The translations under genes and the position numbers were made by a program. A DNA stretch of 64,000 nt from assembly GCF_020164495.1 (NCBI RefSeq), contig NZ_JAIQYZ010000003.1:221591-285590 (forward strand), read 5' to 3'. Shown piece by piece: positions 60,763 through 64,000 of the stretch. Below the pieces are notes generated by a model. It saw only the letters and a list, made by a program, of their open reading frames with translations. It searched no databases and had not been told where the DNA came from. How positions within the stretch are numbered: position 1 is the first letter of the stretch; each line of letters begins with the position of its first letter. Source of the stretch: Psychroflexus lacisalsi (GTDB taxonomy: Bacteria; Bacteroidota; Bacteroidia; Flavobacteriales; Flavobacteriaceae).

Positions 60763-61821
60763 ATGATAAATTTATTCAGTGCTCAAATTGAGAGCATGTC
60801 CATTCACCGCGTTGGAAACAAAAGCCGGAATGAGTCATTATTCATTTCTGAAGAAGCTCACGAGCTCTCTGATGAATTAAAGCCACTTATAAAAGAATAT
60901 TTCCTGAAGTCGTTTAGAGATAAAGAAGAAAACTACTATCATTTCGTACACGACACAGATTTGGAATTTCATCAACTATATAATCTGGCAACAGATATTT
61001 TTAATAATCCGTTGGAAAGTCATGAAATTTCGAAGAAAATAACACGCTTACTTTTTGAAGAATCCAAACATCAGCATATTAAAGGTGGTGAAGTATATGT
61101 CGTTTATTTTGAAAATATGCTCATTGACAATGAGAAAGTGTCAGCTGTTGGGATTTTCAAATCTGAATTAAAACACGATTTTCTTCAGTTTGAAGAGAAA
61201 CAAAACAACCTTGACCTTATTCTACAACAAGGTGTTTATCTGAATAAATTGGATAAAGGTGCTTTGATTTTTAATACTGAAAAAGAAAACGGTTACAAGA
61301 TATTATCTGTTGATTCCAATAAATATGACACCAAATATTGGCTGGAGCAATTTCTTCAGGTTGACTTTTTTGAAGATGAAAACTTCTACACCAAGAAATA
61401 TTTAAAATTCTGTGAGAATTTTGCAAAAGACGTTGTGCTTCCAGCTGAAGACAAACAACAGGAAGTTCTATTCATGAATAAAGCTATGAACCACTTTGCT
61501 TCCAATGACAATTTCAATGAGCAAAATTTCTTAAATGATGTACTTGAAAATCCAGCTCTAGAACCTGAATTTCAAAACTACAAGACAGAAAAGGCTCCAA
61601 AATATAAAGTAGAAGACCTCTCTGATTTTCCAATATCAAATACAGCTGTCACTGCAGCTAGAAAGAAAATTAAAAGTGTAATCAACCTGGATACTAATAT
61701 TCAAATTAAAATGGACTTTGTGAGTGGTGACAGTGCAGAAAAGTTCATCGAAAAAGGATGGGATGAAGACCGACAAATGTTTTATTATCTAGTCTACTTC
61801 AATAAAGAAGAAAAAAGTTAA
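60763..61821 (+). CDS. Nucleoid-associated protein (NdpA/YejK family)
   Basis: A protein of 352 residues with the family opening IESMSIHRVGNKSRNE and conserved KGGEVYVVYFENMLIDNEKVSAVGIFKSE in the first half, a central helical region, and VISGD-type SVINLDTNIQIKMDFVSGDSAEKFIEKGWDED at the end. The E. coli relative YejK is a spermidine nucleoid protein of unknown role. In Bacteroidota the family is chromosomal and also abundant near defence islands; here the neighbours are housekeeping. It lies 14 bp before the M3 peptidase gene. Confidence 0.88.
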   Translation: MINLFSAQIESMSIHRVGNKSRNESLFISEEAHELSDELKPLIKEYFLKSFRDKEENYYHFVHDTDLEFHQLYNLATDIFNNPLESHEISKKITRLLFEESKHQHIKGGEVYVVYFENMLIDNEKVSAVGIFKSELKHDFLQFEEKQNNLDLILQQGVYLNKLDKGALIFNTEKENGYKILSVDSNKYDTKYWLEQFLQVDFFEDENFYTKKYLKFCENFAKDVVLPAEDKQQEVLFMNKAMNHFASNDNFNEQNFLNDVLENPALEPEFQNYKTEKAPKYKVEDLSDFPISNTAVTAARKKIKSVINLDTNIQIKMDFVSGDSAEKFIEKGWDEDRQMFYYLVYFNKEEKS

Positions 61822-61835
61822 ACTAAAATATATTT

Positions 61836-63860
61836 ATGGTAGAAGTAAACCCTTTACAAGAAAAATTTGATCATCCCCCATTTTCTAAAATAGAAACAAA
61901 GCATTTCAAACCTGCTTTTGAAAAAAGTTTAAAAGACGCTAGAGAAGAGATTGACTTGATAGTAGCTAATTCTGAATCACCTTCTTTTAAGAATACAATT
62001 GAAGCTTTGGAGTTTTCAGGAAATCAATTGGGCAGAATTGCTAGCATTTTTTTTAATCTGAATTCTGCTGAAACAAATCCTGAAATTCAAAAATTAGCAC
62101 AGGAAATATCTCCTTTATTAAGTGAATTCAATAATGACTTACTATTGAATAAAGAATTATTTGAAAAGATTAAAAAAGTTTATGATGATCGATCAAATCT
62201 TGACTTAAGTGGAGAGCAGATCATGTTACTTGAAAAGATTTATAAAAATTTTACAAGGAACGGAGCTAATTTAGATACGGAGAAGCAAGCTCGTTTAAGA
62301 GAAATTGATAAATTATTATCCCTGACTTCTTTAAAATTTGGAGAAAATGTTCTAGCTGAAACCAATAATTTTCAACTACACATTTCTAATGAAAATGAAT
62401 TAGAAGGTATACCTGAAACTGTAAGAGAATCAGCCCAAGAAATTGCCAAGGAAAAAGGTAAAGAAGGTTATATTCTTACATTAGATTTCCCTACCTACAT
62501 ACCTGTGATGAAGTTTTCGAAAAATAGAAACCTAAGAAAACAGATGTTTTTAGGATTTGGATCTAAAGCTTTTAAGGATAATGAGTTTAACAATGAGCAA
62601 AACGTTTTGGAGATCGTGAAGCTTAGATTAGAAAGAGCTCAACTTTTAGGTTTTGAATCTCATGCTAACTTTGTTCTTGAAGAAAGGATGGCAAAAAGTA
62701 TTGATAATGTAGAAACATTTCTCGATGATATACTTGACAAATCTTTACCTGTGGCTAAAAAAGAAATTGAAGAACTAAAGGCTTTTGCCTTAGAAAGTGA
62801 TAATCTCAATGATTTTCAGAAGTGGGATAAAGCCTATTATACAGAGAAACTAAAGCAAAAAACATTTGATCTGGATGAAGAAACTTTAAAGCCTTATTTT
62901 GAATTAAACCAGGTAATTAAAGGAATGTTTGATATTACCTCAAAATTGTTTAATCTAAGTTTTAAAAAAGATGACACTTTAGAGGTATACCACAAAGATG
63001 TAGTTACATATAAAGTTTATGAAGAAGATAAATATTTAGCGACATTATATGCAGATTTTCATCCAAGAGCAGGAAAAAGAGATGGTGCTTGGATGACTAC
63101 TTATAAAGATCAATCGAATTACGAGAAGATTGAAGAAAGACCTCAGGTGTCGATAGTTTGTAATTTTACAAAGCCTACAAAGAATAAACCCTCACTCTTA
63201 ACATTCAATGAAGTAACAACTCTATTTCATGAATTTGGTCACGCGCTTCACGCGATGAACGCAAATACAATATATCCATCATTGTCTGGAGCTTCTGTAT
63301 ACTGGGACTTTGTAGAACTTCCAAGTCAGTTAATGGAAAATTGGTGTTATGAAGAAAAAGCATTAGAGCTTTTCGCAAAACATTATGAAACCAACGAAAT
63401 TTTACCTATCGAGTATATTGAAAAAATAAAGAAATCATCCAATTTCATGGAAGGTTTACAAACTACAAGACAAATTAGTTTTGGTAAATTGGATATGGCT
63501 TGGCATACTATTCATAGCACTGAAGCAATAACAAATGTAAAAGCACACGAAGCCAAAGCATTTCAATCCACTGAACTTTTACAAGAAATAGATAATAATT
63601 GCATGAGCACAGCTTTTGGACATATTTTTCAAGGTGGATATAGTTCTGGCTATTATTCATATAAATGGGCAGAAGTTCTAGATGCTGATGCTTTTGAACT
63701 ATTCAAGGAGAAAGGAATATTTGATAACTCTATATCGGAGAAGTATAAGACAAATATTTTGCAGAAGGGAGGAACAATTGAACCTATGAAACTTTACAAG
63801 AAGTTTAGAGGTAAGGAACCAGATCCTACAGCTTTGCTTAAACGAGCCGGATTAATATAA
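61836..63860 (+). CDS. M3 family metallopeptidase (peptidyl-dipeptidase Dcp/oligopeptidase A type)
   Basis: A zinc peptidase of 674 residues. The zinc and catalytic motif HEFGH spans 465-469, with the third ligand E494 in DFVELPSQLMENW. The family ending GRxKDPTALLKRAGL is seen as GKEPDPTALLKRAGL. No signal peptide is present, so it is probably cytoplasmic, degrading short peptides in the manner of OpdA/Dcp. The length and N-terminus (NPLQEKFDHPPFSKI) are typical for Bacteroidota. A terminator follows about 25 bp after the stop. Confidence 0.94.
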   Translation: MVEVNPLQEKFDHPPFSKIETKHFKPAFEKSLKDAREEIDLIVANSESPSFKNTIEALEFSGNQLGRIASIFFNLNSAETNPEIQKLAQEISPLLSEFNNDLLLNKELFEKIKKVYDDRSNLDLSGEQIMLLEKIYKNFTRNGANLDTEKQARLREIDKLLSLTSLKFGENVLAETNNFQLHISNENELEGIPETVRESAQEIAKEKGKEGYILTLDFPTYIPVMKFSKNRNLRKQMFLGFGSKAFKDNEFNNEQNVLEIVKLRLERAQLLGFESHANFVLEERMAKSIDNVETFLDDILDKSLPVAKKEIEELKAFALESDNLNDFQKWDKAYYTEKLKQKTFDLDEETLKPYFELNQVIKGMFDITSKLFNLSFKKDDTLEVYHKDVVTYKVYEEDKYLATLYADFHPRAGKRDGAWMTTYKDQSNYEKIEERPQVSIVCNFTKPTKNKPSLLTFNEVTTLFHEFGHALHAMNANTIYPSLSGASVYWDFVELPSQLMENWCYEEKALELFAKHYETNEILPIEYIEKIKKSSNFMEGLQTTRQISFGKLDMAWHTIHSTEAITNVKAHEAKAFQSTELLQEIDNNCMSTAFGHIFQGGYSSGYYSYKWAEVLDADAFELFKEKGIFDNSISEKYKTNILQKGGTIEPMKLYKKFRGKEPDPTALLKRAGLI

Positions 63861-63886
63861 ACATTTATTCAGTTATTTAAATCTAG

Positions 63887-63919
63887 AATCTGCATAATTA
63901 ATTTCATGCAGATTTTTTT
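63887..63919 (+). terminator. Rho-independent terminator of the M3 peptidase gene
   Basis: AATCTGCAT (63887-63895) pairs with ATGCAGATT (63906-63914), 10-nt AT-rich loop, followed by T7. The last 80 bp of the window hold nothing else I can support. Confidence 0.8.
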
Positions 63920-64000
63920 GGATATTAAATTAACAAAATCCGATCTTTCAAGATATGCAGTTAAGATGTGTTTATAAAGATAACTTTGAGCTATTTTATC

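Noticed and set aside
60763..61821. Defence-island marker because NdpA-like genes occur near defence genes
   Set aside because: All neighbours here (ctaA, M3 peptidase) are housekeeping genes and no nuclease, helicase or phage gene is present.
1..64000. tRNA, rRNA, CRISPR array, IS element or prophage
   Set aside because: Intergenic regions were read on both strands; no cloverleaf, no regularly spaced direct repeats, no transposase or integrase reading frame was seen.

Overview
The window is a typical AT-rich chromosome segment of a Flavobacteriaceae bacterium (phylum Bacteroidota), probably a marine or environmental relative of Gramella or Salegentibacter-type genera; I do not assign a genus. 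The evidence is the gene content (DUF4834, DUF6452, DUF6048, DUF5606, DUF4168, DUF4199, a T9SS-sorted nuclease, a TonB-dependent receptor with an N-terminal CarboxypepD-like domain) and many copies of the Bacteroidota -7 promoter element TAnnTTTG just upstream of start codons. There are no rRNA or tRNA genes, CRISPR arrays, insertion sequences or prophage genes that I can see.

Layout. 1-2521: 3' part of a uvrA gene cut by the window edge. 2627-8069 (minus): envelope glycan operon (DUF4834, YfhO membrane protein, glycosyltransferase, MOP flippase). 8172-9158: outer-membrane channel-like protein. 9160-13141: accessory island of small exported proteins, a surface-type M23 lipoprotein, a nonsense-broken DUF6705-like gene, gene tails without starts, a (GT)10 tract and several hairpins. 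13142-23025: housekeeping (rocD, SLC13 transporter, rlmD with two DUF genes, THUMP methyltransferase, ZIP transporter, lpdA, TrmH methyltransferase). 23052-31257: M23 peptidase plus TonB receptor, cysteine desulfurase, a calcium-repeat lipoprotein, SDR/DUF2867 protein. 31348-36834: argS and a three-gene biotin-dependent acyl-CoA carboxylase operon. 36885-45688: DUF302 lipoprotein, DUF4199, GT2, phosphosugar mutase, MsbA-like ABC exporter, then an ECF sigma / anti-sigma-like / Spy-like unit and an RsmB-type methyltransferase. 45715-51593: secreted endonuclease I, DUF4168, mazG, DUF5606, def, ruvX, dapD. 51625-56949: a lipopolysaccharide-core-type cluster (GT9, three GT2 enzymes, a Kdo-kinase-like protein, a frameshifted FkbM methyltransferase) on alternating strands. 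57087-63860: tsaC-like gene, cca, ctaA, a pRiA4b ORF-3-like protein, a nucleoid-associated protein and an M3 peptidase.

Most of the window is conserved core genome. The best candidate for something undescribed is 9160-13141. There a lipoprotein with an M23 (LytM) domain carries the residues after its lipid cysteine that match the Bacteroidota surface-export signal. It is followed after 2 bp by a small lipoprotein lacking that signal. Next to the pair lie a diverged paralogue of the small protein and a broken third small lipoprotein gene. The two further small genes are each preceded by a start-less coding tail whose junction (stop codon, short AT-rich spacer, ATG) resembles the junction between the M23 gene and its partner. 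This looks like an eroded cassette array of the effector/immunity kind, but that function is inference. Other notable points are three broken or truncated genes (DUF6705-like nonsense, FkbM frameshift, uvrA edge), several start-codon corrections (ctaA, TonB receptor, accC, BCCP and others) and closely packed or overlapping convergent gene ends.
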